The notes: generated by a model from the letters alone, not told the origin. A stretch of DNA of 64,000 nt from Limnohabitans sp. (GCA_030158125.1 JAOATL010000014.1:62001-126000), one strand, 5' to 3'; counted from the first letter of the stretch, positions 52,784-62,701 are shown. Made by a program: numbers and translations.

Positions 52784-53191
52784 TCAAAGGCCAATGGCGG
52801 CGATGCCTGCCTTGGCAATTTGAGCGTCTTCGTTGGATTTGACACCGCTCACACCCACGGCGCCCAAGCAGAAACCATCCTTCATGATGGGTACGCCGCC
52901 TTCAAGCAGGCCTTCTACTTCAGGTGCCGTCAAAAACGACACGCGTCCACCATTGATGATGTCTTCGTAAATTTTGCTTTCACGGCGACCCAAAGCGGCC
53001 GTTTTGGCTTTGGCGGGCGCAATGTGAGCAGAAATGGGGGGCGCGCCATCCAAACGTTGGAAATGAAACAAATGACCACCGGCATCCACAATGGCGATGC
53101 TCACCGCCCAGTTGTTCTTTTGGGCTTCAGCTTGCGCAGCGGCTGCAATGGCTTGAATGTCTGACAGTTCGAGGCTGGATTGAGTTTTCAT
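52784..53191 (-). CDS. GlcG/HbpS-family (DUF336) heme-binding-like protein
   Basis: 135 residues: VSIAIVDAGGHLFHFQRLDG and APAKAKTAALGRRESKIYED in the first half, GGVPIMKDGFCLGAVGVSGV in the second. This is the small GlcG/HbpS fold, some members of which bind heme or corrinoids, others being accessory to glycolate or propanediol use. No glc genes are nearby. I start at the ATG at 53191; the frame opens 27 codons earlier without a ribosome site. Function not determined. Confidence 0.85.
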   Translation of the reverse strand: MKTQSSLELSDIQAIAAAAQAEAQKNNWAVSIAIVDAGGHLFHFQRLDGAPPISAHIAPAKAKTAALGRRESKIYEDIINGGRVSFLTAPEVEGLLEGGVPIMKDGFCLGAVGVSGVKSNEDAQIAKAGIAAIGL

Positions 53192-53365
53192 GGTTCTCTG
53201 CTGTTGAAAAAATGATCCGCAAGCATAGCGCAGCTTGGAATCTTGATTGCCTGCATCCAAGTCACTACACAAAAGACCCTGAAAACTTCGGCAAATAGGG
53301 TATTTTGGATTACAAGCCCTACAATTTGCTCACCCGATACAGGGTGAATCATCAGGAGTTCTCAC

Positions 53366-54064
53366 ATGAGCGATCTTCAAAACATTGAACAACCCAGCTG
53401 GGGCAGCGTTGTCAGCTCGCCCGCAGAACGCAACAAAGTTATGCGCAACACCTATTGGTTGCTGGCGCTTAGCCTGTTACCTACCGTTTTAGGCGCCTGG
53501 TTAGGCGTGGCAACGGGCATCACCCAATCTTTAGGCGGTGGCTTAGGCTTGGTGGTCTTCTTGGGCGGCGCCATTGGTTTTATGTACGCCATTGAGAAAA
53601 CCAAAAACTCATCCGCTGGCGTGCTGGTTTTGTTGGCCTTTACATTCTTCATGGGCCTCATGCTGTCCCGCATGATTGCCATGGTCTTGGGCTTCAAAAA
53701 TGGCGCCGATCTCATCATGACGGCCTTCGCAGGCACAGCAGGTGTATTTGCTGTCATGGCCACCTTGGCCAGTGTCATCAAACGCGATTTGTCTGGCATG
53801 GGCAAGTGGTTGTTTGTGGGCGCCCTGGTTTTGATGGTCGGCGGCATCGTCAACATGTTTGTCGGTTCAACCGCCGGCATGATGGCTTTGTCTGTGGCGG
53901 CCATCGGCATCTTCAGCGCTTACATGCTGTACGACCTGAAGCAAATTCTGGACGGCGGCGAAACCAACTACATCAGCGCTACGCTCATGCTGTACATGGA
54001 CCTGTTCAACGTGTTCCAAAGTCTGTTGGCCTTGCTTGGCCTTTGGGGCGGCGAGCGCGATTAA
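53366..54064 (+). CDS. Bax inhibitor-1 family membrane protein (YccA-like)
   Basis: 232 residues with seven hydrophobic segments, ending in the family block YMLYDLKQILDGGETNYISA followed by TLMLYMDLFNVFQSLLALLG. The bacterial relatives include YccA, a modulator of FtsH protease, and calcium-leak channels. A CAGGAG ribosome site lies seven bases before the ATG. It stands alone between divergent and convergent neighbours. Confidence 0.9.
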   Translation: MSDLQNIEQPSWGSVVSSPAERNKVMRNTYWLLALSLLPTVLGAWLGVATGITQSLGGGLGLVVFLGGAIGFMYAIEKTKNSSAGVLVLLAFTFFMGLMLSRMIAMVLGFKNGADLIMTAFAGTAGVFAVMATLASVIKRDLSGMGKWLFVGALVLMVGGIVNMFVGSTAGMMALSVAAIGIFSAYMLYDLKQILDGGETNYISATLMLYMDLFNVFQSLLALLGLWGGERD

Positions 54065-54084
54065 ACGACAAGGCCTGCGGGCCT

Positions 54085-55524
54085 TCAAATCATGCGCTCA
54101 AACACAGCCATGCTCTCCACATGGGCTGTGTGCGCAAACATGTTGACCACGCCAGCACTTAGGCATCGATAGCCTGCGTGGTGAACCAACAAGCCTGCGT
54201 CCCTGGCCAAAGTAGCAGGGTTGCAACTGACGTAAACAATGCGTTTGGGAAATTGCCAATCTCCACGAAGTTCAGGCTTTTCGTGAAGTTCTGCCAATGC
54301 CTTAGCCAATGCAAAGGCACCTTCTCTTGGCGGATCAATCAGCCACTTGTCGGCAATGCCATCGGCCATCAACATCTCCGGCGTCATCTCAAACAAGTTA
54401 CGTGCAATGAAATGGGTGGGCGCCAATGGTTTGGTGGCGCCTCGCAAGCTTTGATTGCGCGCTAAATTTTCGCGAGATCGTGCCACCAAACTCTCTGCAC
54501 CTTCAATACCGACCACCTCCTTGGCGGTGGTGGCAATTGGCAAGGTGAAGTTACCCAAACCACAAAACCAGTCAATCACACGTTCGTGCGCTTCAGGCTT
54601 GAGCAAACGCAAAGCACGGGTGACCAATACCCGGTTGATGTGTGGATTGACCTGCGTGAAGTCTGTCGGCTTGAACGGCATGTGCACGCCAAAATCGGGC
54701 AAGTCGTAGGAAAGTTCTGGTCCGCCCTCGTCCATCAGCTTGACGGTATCAGGGCCTTTGATTTGCAACCACCATTGCACAGCATGTTGCTGCGCAAACG
54801 CACGCAGGCGGTCCTGATCAGCTTGCGTCAATGGCTCGAGGTGACGCAATACCAATGCAGTGACCGAATCGCCTTGGGCCAATTCAATTTGAGGAATGGT
54901 CTCGCGCGCATCCATGCCATAGATCAATTCGCGCAATGGCAACAGCATGGCACTGATGTTGGGTGGCAACACACGGCAGGTTTTGATGTCGGCGACATAC
55001 CGACTTTTTCGCTCATGAAAGCCGATCAGCACTTCACCTTTTTTATGCACATAACGCACCGACATGCGCGCACGGTAGCGGTATCCCCAGCTTGGGCCTT
55101 CCATGGGGCGAAGCAAATTTTCTGGTTTGACTTTGCCCAAATGCCACAGATTGTCTTCTAGCACGCGCTGCTTTACCGCCACTTGCGCACTGGCTTCCAA
55201 GTGTTGCATTTTGCAGCCGCCACACGCACCGGCGTGCAACCCAAAATGAGGGCAACCGGGTTTGACGCGCTGCGATGATTCGTGGTGCACGGCAGTGACA
55301 ACGCCAGCCTCCCAATTGTTCTTCTTGCGATGAACATTGGCTGACACCATTTCAAAAGGCAATGCGCCTTCGACAAACACCACTTTGCCATCAGGCCGGC
55401 GAGCAATGCCTTGCGCTTCCATGTCGAGCGCGTCAATGTGCAACCAACCTTCAGGCAAGTCTGATCGACCTAAGATAATTTCTTGTGTTTGTTCTTCTCT
55501 TGAAGAATCGCTTTGTTTACTCAT
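54085..55524 (-). CDS. rlmD: 23S rRNA (uracil-1939-C5)-methyltransferase
   Basis: RumA-type enzyme. An N-terminal TRAM domain precedes [4Fe-4S] cysteines in [20 protein letters not shown]. The SAM-binding [15 protein letters not shown] and the catalytic Cys in [15 protein letters not shown] follow. 479 residues. Its ATG overlaps the nlpD stop by 4 bp, so it is the last gene of a surE-pcm-nlpD-rlmD operon. Confidence 0.95.
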   Translation of the reverse strand: MSKQSDSSREEQTQEIILGRSDLPEGWLHIDALDMEAQGIARRPDGKVVFVEGALPFEMVSANVHRKKNNWEAGVVTAVHHESSQRVKPGCPHFGLHAGACGGCKMQHLEASAQVAVKQRVLEDNLWHLGKVKPENLLRPMEGPSWGYRYRARMSVRYVHKKGEVLIGFHERKSRYVADIKTCRVLPPNISAMLLPLRELIYGMDARETIPQIELAQGDSVTALVLRHLEPLTQADQDRLRAFAQQHAVQWWLQIKGPDTVKLMDEGGPELSYDLPDFGVHMPFKPTDFTQVNPHINRVLVTRALRLLKPEAHERVIDWFCGLGNFTLPIATTAKEVVGIEGAESLVARSRENLARNQSLRGATKPLAPTHFIARNLFEMTPEMLMADGIADKWLIDPPREGAFALAKALAELHEKPELRGDWQFPKRIVYVSCNPATLARDAGLLVHHAGYRCLSAGVVNMFAHTAHVESMAVFERMI

Positions 55525-56375
55525 GGGCGTGAGGGCAAATATTTGGAAGGATCAACAGGCTTGCCTTGTTTGCGAATTTCGAAATGCAGCTTCACACGGT
55601 CTGCATCTGTGCTGCCCATTTCGGCAATGCGCTGCCCTTTGACGACCGATTGGTCTTCTTTGACAAGCAGACTTTGATTGTGCGCGTAAGCTGTCAGGTA
55701 AGTGTTGTTATGTTTCAGAATGACCAAGTTGCCATAACCACGAAGGCCAGAACCGGCATAGACCACTTTGCCATCGGCAGCAGCCAACACGGGATCGCCA
55801 GCTTTGCCTGCGAAGTCGAGGCCTTTGTTTTTGGCTTCATCGAAGCCTGCCAAGACTTGACCGGGGTGGGGCCATGCGAATGCCATGCCACCATCTGTGG
55901 CAGCCGTTGGTGAAGCTTGTGCCACAGACGGCGCAGTCTGTTGTGATTGAGCTGCACTGGGTTTGGGTGCTGCGACCACTTTCAATTCTGGGGGCGCAAC
56001 CCGCAAGACCTGATCCACTTCAATCACGTTGGGGTTGTCTAAACCATTCCACTTGGCAATGTCACGCCAAGCTTGCCCATGGTCCAGCGCAATTTTGGTG
56101 AGCGTGTCACCGGGTCGGACACTGTAATAGCCAGGCTTGCCTGCGTTTTCGGCACCCGGCAGAGAGGCGCCACCCATTGAAATAGGAGAGCTGACAGCCC
56201 CCCCCACTGCACTGCCCTGAGGGGTGGCCGCTTTCGTTTGTCGCGCAGCATTGCCGCCAGCAACACGGTCTTCAACAGGCACAGGGCCGCGCGGTTTAGA
56301 ACCGCACGCAACCAGCACGCTCAGGGCCACACAACACAGTGCCGTCAGGGCAAGACGGCCACGATTTAAATTCAT
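55521..56375 (-). CDS. nlpD: NlpD-type lipoprotein, amidase activator (LysM + degenerate M23)
   Basis: The lipobox places lipidation at C24 (LVACGSK). A LysM domain follows ([20 protein letters not shown]...VDQVLRV), then a Gln/Pro/Ala linker and an M23 peptidase-like domain ([20 protein letters not shown] to [13 protein letters not shown]). The first zinc His is Asn and the HxH pair keeps only one His. The domain is therefore probably not a peptidase but an activator of a cell-wall amidase, as in NlpD/EnvC. It sits between pcm and rlmD where many relatives have rpoS next. Confidence 0.92.
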   Translation of the reverse strand: MNLNRGRLALTALCCVALSVLVACGSKPRGPVPVEDRVAGGNAARQTKAATPQGSAVGGAVSSPISMGGASLPGAENAGKPGYYSVRPGDTLTKIALDHGQAWRDIAKWNGLDNPNVIEVDQVLRVAPPELKVVAAPKPSAAQSQQTAPSVAQASPTAATDGGMAFAWPHPGQVLAGFDEAKNKGLDFAGKAGDPVLAAADGKVVYAGSGLRGYGNLVILKHNNTYLTAYAHNQSLLVKEDQSVVKGQRIAEMGSTDADRVKLHFEIRKQGKPVDPSKYLPSRP

Positions 56376-56385
56376 TCAAAATCCT

Positions 56386-57159
56386 TCAGGAGACACCCGA
56401 TTTTAGAGGGACAAAATGGACCGCCTCCAACACACTTTGCTTCAAGCCATTTGCGGTCTTGTCGATCACCATTAATGCTTGCTGGCCAGTGGCCGTGACA
56501 GTGGGCGCCACCAAGCGCCCGCCCACAGCCAATTGGTCGATCCAGGCCTGCGGCACTGACTCGCCACCAGCCGCAGAAATGATGGCGGCATAGGGCGCGC
56601 CCTTGGCATAGCCCAGCATGCCATCACCAAACAGCAAATGCACATTCGCCAAACGAAAGTGACGTAAGTTAGCGCGGGCCTTTTCGTGCAAGCCCTTCAG
56701 GCGCTCAATGCTATAAACCTCGGCCGCGATGTGGCTTAAGACAGCGGCTTGGTAGCCGCAACCCGTACCAATTTCTAAGACACGTCCCAGTTTTCCCGTG
56801 GCGCCCTCTCGCAGCAACTCGATCATGCGCGCCACCACGTTAGGCTTGGAAATGGTTTGGCCCAAACCAATCGGCAAGCTGGTGTCTTCATAAGCTTGTG
56901 CAACCAATGCACTTTCGACAAAGCGATGGCGCTCCACAGTGCCCATGGCCTGCAGCACCATGGGGTCTTGAAGGCCCTGAGCTGCCAATTTTTGCACCAT
57001 GCGATGTCGAACCGCAATGGAATCCATGCCTAAACTTTGGACCGTCACAGCAGGTATTGCAGGGGCCGTAGCCGGCTTAAGGCTCACATTGGCTTTTAGC
57101 GAACGTGGCGCGGGCGTGGCCTTGTCCAACTTGAGCGGAAAGCCGGGGCGCTGTGCCAT
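56386..57159 (-). CDS. pcm: protein-L-isoaspartate O-methyltransferase
   Basis: Repairs isoaspartyl residues in damaged proteins. The SAM motif VLEIGTGCGYQAAVLSHIAA, preceded by GQTISKPNVVARMIELLREG, is diagnostic. An N-terminal extension of about 45 residues comes before the fold. I start at the ATG at 57159, whose first base is the last of the surE stop (TGATG). 257 residues. Confidence 0.94.
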   Translation of the reverse strand: MAQRPGFPLKLDKATPAPRSLKANVSLKPATAPAIPAVTVQSLGMDSIAVRHRMVQKLAAQGLQDPMVLQAMGTVERHRFVESALVAQAYEDTSLPIGLGQTISKPNVVARMIELLREGATGKLGRVLEIGTGCGYQAAVLSHIAAEVYSIERLKGLHEKARANLRHFRLANVHLLFGDGMLGYAKGAPYAAIISAAGGESVPQAWIDQLAVGGRLVAPTVTATGQQALMVIDKTANGLKQSVLEAVHFVPLKSGVS

Positions 57160-57923
57160 CAAGTACCCCAGACTTTTAACTTGCCTAAACTCTGCGCCCA
57201 GTGACCTGCATTGTCATGGTCGGTTAAATCGACCTTCAAGGGCGTGATGGTGACATGGCCATTTTTGGCTGCATGAAAGTCGGTGCCTTCGCCATCGTCC
57301 ATGGCCTCACCTGCATTGCCAATCCAATACATGGTTTCACCGCGCGGACTTAGTTGTTGAATGACGGGTTCGGCAGCGTGCCGACGGCCCAAACGACACA
57401 GCTTGGCGTTTTTCCACTGTGCTGATGCATTGGGAATGTTGACGTTCAGCAACCACGGCGACTTGCCAATCAGCTGAGCTTCCTCAAATTGGGCGACCAT
57501 GTTTTTGGCGAACTCGGCGGCTTGATCCAAGTGCGCCCAACCTTTTTCGGTTTGCGAAAAGGCAAGTGCGGGAATGCCAAACAAATAGCCTTCCATGGCC
57601 GCACCCACAGTGCCTGAGTAAAGCGTGTCGTCGCCCATGTTGGCGCCATTGTTAATGCCAGAGACCACCAAGTCGGGCCGATAGCCCAACAAACCGGTTA
57701 ATGCAATGTGCACACAGTCGGCGGGGGTGCCATTGACATAACGAAAACCGTTTTCACCTTGACGCACATACAAGGGCGAATGCAAAGTCAATGCGTTGGA
57801 CTTGGCGCTATTGTTGTGCTCGGGCGCCACCACTTCCACATCGGCCACTTGCTTGAGGGCGTGGTAAAGCGCCACAATGCCTTCAGCACGGTAACCGTCG
57901 TCGTTGGAAATGAGAATTTTCAT
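57159..57923 (-). CDS. surE: 5'-nucleotidase SurE
   Basis: Survival protein with nucleotidase/exopolyphosphatase activity. The metal-binding ISNDDGYRAEGI (D8, D9) opens the protein. EHNNSAKSNALTLHSPL and VSGINNGANMGDDTLYSGTVG are family blocks. 254 residues. First gene of the surE-pcm-nlpD-rlmD operon, divergent from a quinone oxidoreductase gene. Confidence 0.96.
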   Translation of the reverse strand: MKILISNDDGYRAEGIVALYHALKQVADVEVVAPEHNNSAKSNALTLHSPLYVRQGENGFRYVNGTPADCVHIALTGLLGYRPDLVVSGINNGANMGDDTLYSGTVGAAMEGYLFGIPALAFSQTEKGWAHLDQAAEFAKNMVAQFEEAQLIGKSPWLLNVNIPNASAQWKNAKLCRLGRRHAAEPVIQQLSPRGETMYWIGNAGEAMDDGEGTDFHAAKNGHVTITPLKVDLTDHDNAGHWAQSLGKLKVWGT

Positions 57924-58025
57924 GGGTGTGTCCTAGCCTCCAATTGTAGGTCGCTACCGAGACATCCCGATGGCCACTTTGGCCTTTATATTCAAGCAAT
58001 TGAAAGAATTTTGAGGAGAATTTCT

Positions 58026-59000
58026 GTGCACGCTTGGCTCTGTGAAAACCCCGTTGGTGTTGAGGCTTTAACTTGGAAAGAGTTGCCCACACCTGTGCCC
58101 CAAGCTGGTCAAGTTCTGATCCGCATTGAGGCGGCCAGTCTGAACTTTCCCGACCTGTTGATCGTTCAAAACAAATACCAAATGAAACCCGACCTGCCAT
58201 TCGTGCCGGGTTCTGAGTACGCCGGTGTCATTGAAGCCGTGGGCGAAGGCGTCACGCACCTCAAGGTGGGCCAATCGGTGGCTTGCTTGTCGGGTACGGG
58301 CGGTTTTGGTACTCACACGCTGGCACCGGCCAAATTGTGCATGCCCTTGCCACCCGGCTTTCCTGCCGTAGACGCTGCGGCATTCATCATGATCTATGCC
58401 ACCTCCCACCATGCCTTGATCGATCGTGCCGCCCTCAAAGCCGGCGAAACAGTCTTGGTTCTGGGCGCTGCAGGCGGCGTGGGCACAGCCGCCATTCAAA
58501 TTGCAAAAGCAGCGGGCGCGCGTGTCATTGCCGCCGCTTCTACAGACGAAAAATGCGCCCTCTGCAAATCCTTGGGCGCCGACGAAACCATCAACTACAC
58601 CACGCAAAACATGCGTGAAGTGTTGAAGGCCCTCACCGAAGGCAAAGGCCCCGATGTCATTTATGACCCCGTTGGTGGCGACTTTGCAGAACCTGCTTTC
58701 CGCTCAATCGCTTGGCGTGGGCGTTACTTGGTGGTGGGCTTTGCTGCCGGCCCCATCCCTGCCCTGCCCTTTAACTTGGCCTTGCTCAAAGGCGCGTCCA
58801 TTGTGGGCGTGTTCTGGGGCGACTTTGCACGCCGCGAACCCCAAGCCAATACCGCCATGATGGCCGAGTTGGCACAGTGGTATGCCCAGGGCAAAGTCAA
58901 ACCTGTCATAGACCGTACCATGCCCATGAGCGACCTCAAAGCCGCTTACGCACACATGGGTTCACGCGGCGTGATGGGCAAATTGGTGATGGTCAACTGA
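58026..59000 (+). CDS. zinc-less NADPH:quinone oxidoreductase (MDR family)
   Basis: 324 residues starting at GTG 58026 (HAWLCENPVGVEALTWKE), with GGAG six bases upstream; the frame is open further upstream but there overlaps surE. The dinucleotide-binding motif VLVLGAAGGVGTAAIQIAKA and PVGGDFAEPAFRSIAWRGRY are typical. No structural zinc cysteines are seen, which separates it from alcohol dehydrogenases. It reduces quinones or activated alkenes in the cytoplasm; the exact substrate is unknown. Confidence 0.88.
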   Translation: MHAWLCENPVGVEALTWKELPTPVPQAGQVLIRIEAASLNFPDLLIVQNKYQMKPDLPFVPGSEYAGVIEAVGEGVTHLKVGQSVACLSGTGGFGTHTLAPAKLCMPLPPGFPAVDAAAFIMIYATSHHALIDRAALKAGETVLVLGAAGGVGTAAIQIAKAAGARVIAAASTDEKCALCKSLGADETINYTTQNMREVLKALTEGKGPDVIYDPVGGDFAEPAFRSIAWRGRYLVVGFAAGPIPALPFNLALLKGASIVGVFWGDFARREPQANTAMMAELAQWYAQGKVKPVIDRTMPMSDLKAAYAHMGSRGVMGKLVMVN

Positions 59001-59018
59001 CCCCCACCGGCCACACCT

Positions 59019-61103
59019 TCAGCCCTGCTTTTTCTTTTGAAAAGCAGGGTCGAAGCGACGTATCCAATTGAAAAACTCGTGATACCACACCACGTTATTG
59101 GCGGGCTTCAAAATCCAGTGGTTTTCGTCGGGATACCAAAGTAAGCGCGCATCTACGCCCTTGGCTTTGAGCGTGTTGTAGTAGGCCAAGCCTTGTGCAT
59201 CTGGCACACGGTAATCTTTGGCACCATGAATCACCAAGGTGGGCGTCTTCATGGTGGCTGCAAATGCATGCGGGCTTTGCGCATGAATCTTCTTCATGTT
59301 GTCCCAATACGAAGCACCCAACTCTTGGGGATGCCAACCATAAGCATCGTCCGAGAACATGCCCACCCAATCGAAGCAGCCTGCATGGCACACATACGCT
59401 TGATAGCGGCCAGGCTTCACATGTGCGTTCATCCACGCCACCATGTAGCCCCCATAACTTCCGCCGGTGGCAAACACACGCTCTTTGGCGATCCAGGGTT
59501 TCTTGCGAAGCCAATCGGTGCAAGCTTCCATGTCTTTGAGTTCGAGTTGCCCCCACTTGTGACTGATTGACTCTAAAAACTTCAGACCAAAACCAGAAGA
59601 GCCGTGGTAATTCACATTGGCCACCACGTAGCCTTGCGCTGCGAACACATGGTAATTCCAACGCCAATGCCATATGTCACCGGGGCCCGTGTGAGGTCCA
59701 CCATGAATGGTGTGCAGCAGAGGATATTTTTTGTCTTTCTTGAAGCCTGGCGGAAAGTGCAACCAGACTTGAACATCCTCGCCCTTCGCACCTTTGAACC
59801 AGTGCTCCTCGGTTGACCCCAAAGCCACACCCTTCAAAAGTTCATCGTTGAATGTTTCCATCCGGGTGACACCCGGCAATGTCGCATGGCCAGATTCGTC
59901 TATGCCCTGTACATGAATGCGGCCAGGATGAAGCGCCGTATCGCTCAGGCTCACCAAGCGACCTGCAGCCATGTCAAAGGCATGCACGGTGCCACCTTGA
60001 ACCACCTTACTGACTTTTCGACTTGCGAGGTCAAAGCGCCAGACATGTTGCCGGCCTTGGTCTTCGGCTTTGCAAAGCAAAGCGCTGCCATCGTCACTCC
60101 ACACCAAAGGGGCTTGCGGTTCTCGATCCCATTTGTCACTGAAGGTTTGCCAAACAGACGCCCGCTGCGTGCGACTTGCTGCGCTAGGCAACTTCATGCA
60201 GGCCAAGCGATTGGGTTGGGTGTTGCTGATCTGCTGATGAGATGCCAAGAAGGCCAATTGCTGACCGTCTGCGCTGTAAGCTGGTGCTGAGAAATCCCAC
60301 GCACGGTCATTGACCAAGTTGCGAAAAGCTTGAACTTTCAAACCACGCAATTGAATTTCAGCCAAGGCCATGCGAGGCGCTGGGTTGTGTCCGCGGTCGG
60401 GATCGTGCACAAAGCAGATGCTCTGGCCGTTGGGTGCAATGGCGAAATCATTGGCACTCGTTTCTCGTCGCTGCAACTCATAGTCGGTGCCTTCGAGCAA
60501 ATCTTGCACCCGACCATCCGTCACATCCATGACGCACAAATGCGGCACGCGGTTCATAGGCAGGTTGTGATCCCAGTGCCTGTAAATGGCATCTTCGGTG
60601 GCAAAGGCAGTGTCCTTCACAGCCGTCACTGCTTTGAGTTTTTCAGCTTGTGCTTTAACGCCTTTCAACTGTGGCCAAACCCAGGAGACAAATGCAATGT
60701 GTTTGCCATCTGGAAACCATTTGAAATCGAGTACACCCGTTGGCACCTCTCCTGCGCGACGAGCCTCACCACCATCGGGTGGAATCAGGTAGAGCTGCGG
60801 CTCTTGGTCCTTCTTTCCGTTTTGTTCACGCTTGGCCACAAACGCAATCCAGTCGCCATTCGGTGAAAACTGCGGCCGTCCGTCTTTGTCGCCACACTGA
60901 GTTAACTGCCTGGGTTGGCCACCCAATGTGGACAGCAACCAAATGGCGCTTTGAATGTTGTTTTCTTTGACTGAAGGCTGGGCCACCGCACAGACAGCTT
61001 GCGCGCCATCGGGGCTGATGCTGGGTGCGCCTAAACGCTGAAGTTGCCACATCAACTCGACGGAGAGATTTTGGGATGCAGTTTTCGATTTAGAAATTCT
61101 CAT
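59019..61103 (-). CDS. S9-family (prolyl oligopeptidase/acylaminoacyl-type) peptidase
   Basis: 694 residues: an N-terminal beta-propeller with repeated SPDG/SPNGDWIAFVAKR and FPDGKHIAFVSW blades, then a C-terminal alpha/beta-hydrolase domain. The catalytic Ser lies in FATGGSYGGYMVAWM (about residue 545), Asp in VIHGAKDYRVPDAQG, and His in YPDENHWIL. No signal peptide is evident, so it is probably cytoplasmic peptide turnover. It follows the pterin dehydratase gene by 90 bp in the same direction. Confidence 0.92.
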   Translation of the reverse strand: MRISKSKTASQNLSVELMWQLQRLGAPSISPDGAQAVCAVAQPSVKENNIQSAIWLLSTLGGQPRQLTQCGDKDGRPQFSPNGDWIAFVAKREQNGKKDQEPQLYLIPPDGGEARRAGEVPTGVLDFKWFPDGKHIAFVSWVWPQLKGVKAQAEKLKAVTAVKDTAFATEDAIYRHWDHNLPMNRVPHLCVMDVTDGRVQDLLEGTDYELQRRETSANDFAIAPNGQSICFVHDPDRGHNPAPRMALAEIQLRGLKVQAFRNLVNDRAWDFSAPAYSADGQQLAFLASHQQISNTQPNRLACMKLPSAASRTQRASVWQTFSDKWDREPQAPLVWSDDGSALLCKAEDQGRQHVWRFDLASRKVSKVVQGGTVHAFDMAAGRLVSLSDTALHPGRIHVQGIDESGHATLPGVTRMETFNDELLKGVALGSTEEHWFKGAKGEDVQVWLHFPPGFKKDKKYPLLHTIHGGPHTGPGDIWHWRWNYHVFAAQGYVVANVNYHGSSGFGLKFLESISHKWGQLELKDMEACTDWLRKKPWIAKERVFATGGSYGGYMVAWMNAHVKPGRYQAYVCHAGCFDWVGMFSDDAYGWHPQELGASYWDNMKKIHAQSPHAFAATMKTPTLVIHGAKDYRVPDAQGLAYYNTLKAKGVDARLLWYPDENHWILKPANNVVWYHEFFNWIRRFDPAFQKKKQG

Positions 61104-61193
61104 GGTGTCTCAAGACCTTTGTACAGACAGAATGGTTTGTCACTCAAGGAATCGAACATTTTAGCCAACAGGGGCGATTCGACCGTCGAAATT

Positions 61194-61502
61194 TCAGATC
61201 GAAAACGACTGAGCCAAAAGGCTGTCAATCGCTTCGGCAAGCTCAAAATCTTTGTGGGTCAGGCCCTGAGCATCGTGGGTCCACAACTTGATGCGCAGGC
61301 AAGTGTAGGCCGAGAAGATTTCAGGATGGTGATTTTGGATTTCAGCCAACTCACTCACCTTGACCAAGAAGGCAATGGCCATTTTGAAATCTTTGAAACG
61401 CCACGCTTTGGCAATGCACGATTCAACGGCGTTGTAGTCCCATTGATGGAGACGGTTCATGCCCGCCTTGATGGCTTCTTCACTGAGCTTGTCAATTGTC
61501 AT
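61194..61502 (-). CDS. 4a-hydroxytetrahydrobiopterin dehydratase (PCD/DCoH)
   Basis: 102 residues with the family motif EIQNHHPEIFSAYTCLRIKL followed by WTHDAQGLTHKDFELA, carrying the catalytic histidines. It regenerates the pterin cofactor of aromatic amino acid hydroxylases or acts in other pterin steps. No phenylalanine hydroxylase gene is in the window. It lies 11 bp downstream of the Stealth-family gene. Confidence 0.9.
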   Translation of the reverse strand: MTIDKLSEEAIKAGMNRLHQWDYNAVESCIAKAWRFKDFKMAIAFLVKVSELAEIQNHHPEIFSAYTCLRIKLWTHDAQGLTHKDFELAEAIDSLLAQSFSI

Positions 61503-61513
61503 GTGCGTGATGC

Positions 61514-62632
61514 CTATTGAGGGGTGCTGATTTGCATGGCCTGCTGTTCCAGGCCCAAAGTACTGCTGACCATTTCACAAACAGAAGGATTGGGCAAAAG
61601 TTCGCTCAACATTTGTCGCACTTCCAGCAAACGCGGATCGCCGTCGTGCGCATCGTCGGTTGTGTCATTGATGCAAAAAAAGTGGAGCTTGCCAAACAAA
61701 CCTTTTAGCTCTTGCAAAGAACGTGTGTCCTGCGGGTGTCCTGTCGCGATGTACAAATGTGAATGGTCAACCGTTTTGGCAAAGCCGTGCGCCAAAGCCC
61801 AACGCAGTACAAAGTCAGAAACGATGGTGGGCTTGTTCCAAGTTCGAAAAACAGTCGACCGCACTTGTTCAAACAACTCGGGGGCATCGTGTTCAATTTC
61901 CATCAGCACCGACCTCAGCATTGGCCTAGGTGAATGAGAAAAAGTTCGAGGCGTGTGCTGGTAATTGGGGTCTGGAGATCGGACTGCGGCAGACTTACCG
62001 TTATCGTCTTGACAGGCTTTGGCTTGAAGCCATTGCTTGGACAAGCGACTGGCATTTTCGAGCGACGTTGACTGCGTTTCCAGTTGATGGCCTTGAACGA
62101 CGGGTTCGTCAGACCATGAGACATAAAAGCCCCCCTCAAAAAACCAGTCGTCGCAGCAAACGGGGGCACCAAAAAACACATCATCGTTCAGGTAAAAATA
62201 CCGTTCAGACAATCCTGGAATGTGGTGAATGTAGGATTCAATGTTGCCAGAATCAAATGTGGGCAATGCCGAATGCGGAATCAACTGACGATGGTCAACT
62301 ACCGTGACAGCGTTGGAAGCTTGAAACCAATCAGGTACTTGACCATCTGTCACGATGTAGATGTGACCATGTTCAGGAAAGAATTTTTCAAGTGCTCGCA
62401 AGCTGAATCGCAACTCGTCGTTGTCGCGATATCGCCCCTCCACGTTGCCAAATTTTGCAACACTTAAATGTTCTGACGCTTCTAAATTTTGTGCGTACTT
62501 GTCTCGTTTGGCGCGCCATTCTCCATCGCTGCCATTCACCCAAAGGTAGACGATGTCAACGGGTGTGTGTGAGAAGGGCGATACTTGAATCAAGATGACA
62601 TGGCAATTGCAACAAAGTCGAATTAAACCCAC
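61514..62632 (-). CDS. Stealth-family sugar-phosphate transferase
   Basis: Contains the Stealth conserved regions in order: CR1 VDIVYLWVNGSDGEW near the N-terminus, CR2 RYRDNDELRFSLRALEKFFP with HIYIVTDGQVPDW, CR3 around FLNDDVFFGAPVCCDDWF, and a C-terminal part with TWNKPTIVSDFVLRWALAHG. Such proteins transfer hexose-1-phosphates in capsule or exopolysaccharide synthesis. Here no other polysaccharide genes are adjacent. The start is uncertain: GTG at 62632 adds about 20 hydrophobic residues, and TTG at 62593 is an alternative. 372 residues at the longer start. Confidence 0.88.
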   Translation of the reverse strand: MGLIRLCCNCHVILIQVSPFSHTPVDIVYLWVNGSDGEWRAKRDKYAQNLEASEHLSVAKFGNVEGRYRDNDELRFSLRALEKFFPEHGHIYIVTDGQVPDWFQASNAVTVVDHRQLIPHSALPTFDSGNIESYIHHIPGLSERYFYLNDDVFFGAPVCCDDWFFEGGFYVSWSDEPVVQGHQLETQSTSLENASRLSKQWLQAKACQDDNGKSAAVRSPDPNYQHTPRTFSHSPRPMLRSVLMEIEHDAPELFEQVRSTVFRTWNKPTIVSDFVLRWALAHGFAKTVDHSHLYIATGHPQDTRSLQELKGLFGKLHFFCINDTTDDAHDGDPRLLEVRQMLSELLPNPSVCEMVSSTLGLEQQAMQISTPQ

Positions 62633-62701
62633 TTTTACATATGCAATGTTGTAATGGGGTTTTGTTGGCAGCGGTTTGATTCAATTTGGCATTTGCCAAA
62701 G

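Noticed and set aside
57708..58025. N-terminal extension of the quinone oxidoreductase frame
   Set aside because: It overlaps divergent surE. The family N-terminus begins at the GTG at 58026, which has a good ribosome site.
59023..59050. Hairpin CCCTGCTTTT/AAAAGCAGGG between convergent genes near 59 kb
   Set aside because: It lies within the last codons of the S9 peptidase gene and has no T-run after the stem on either strand, so I do not call it a terminator.
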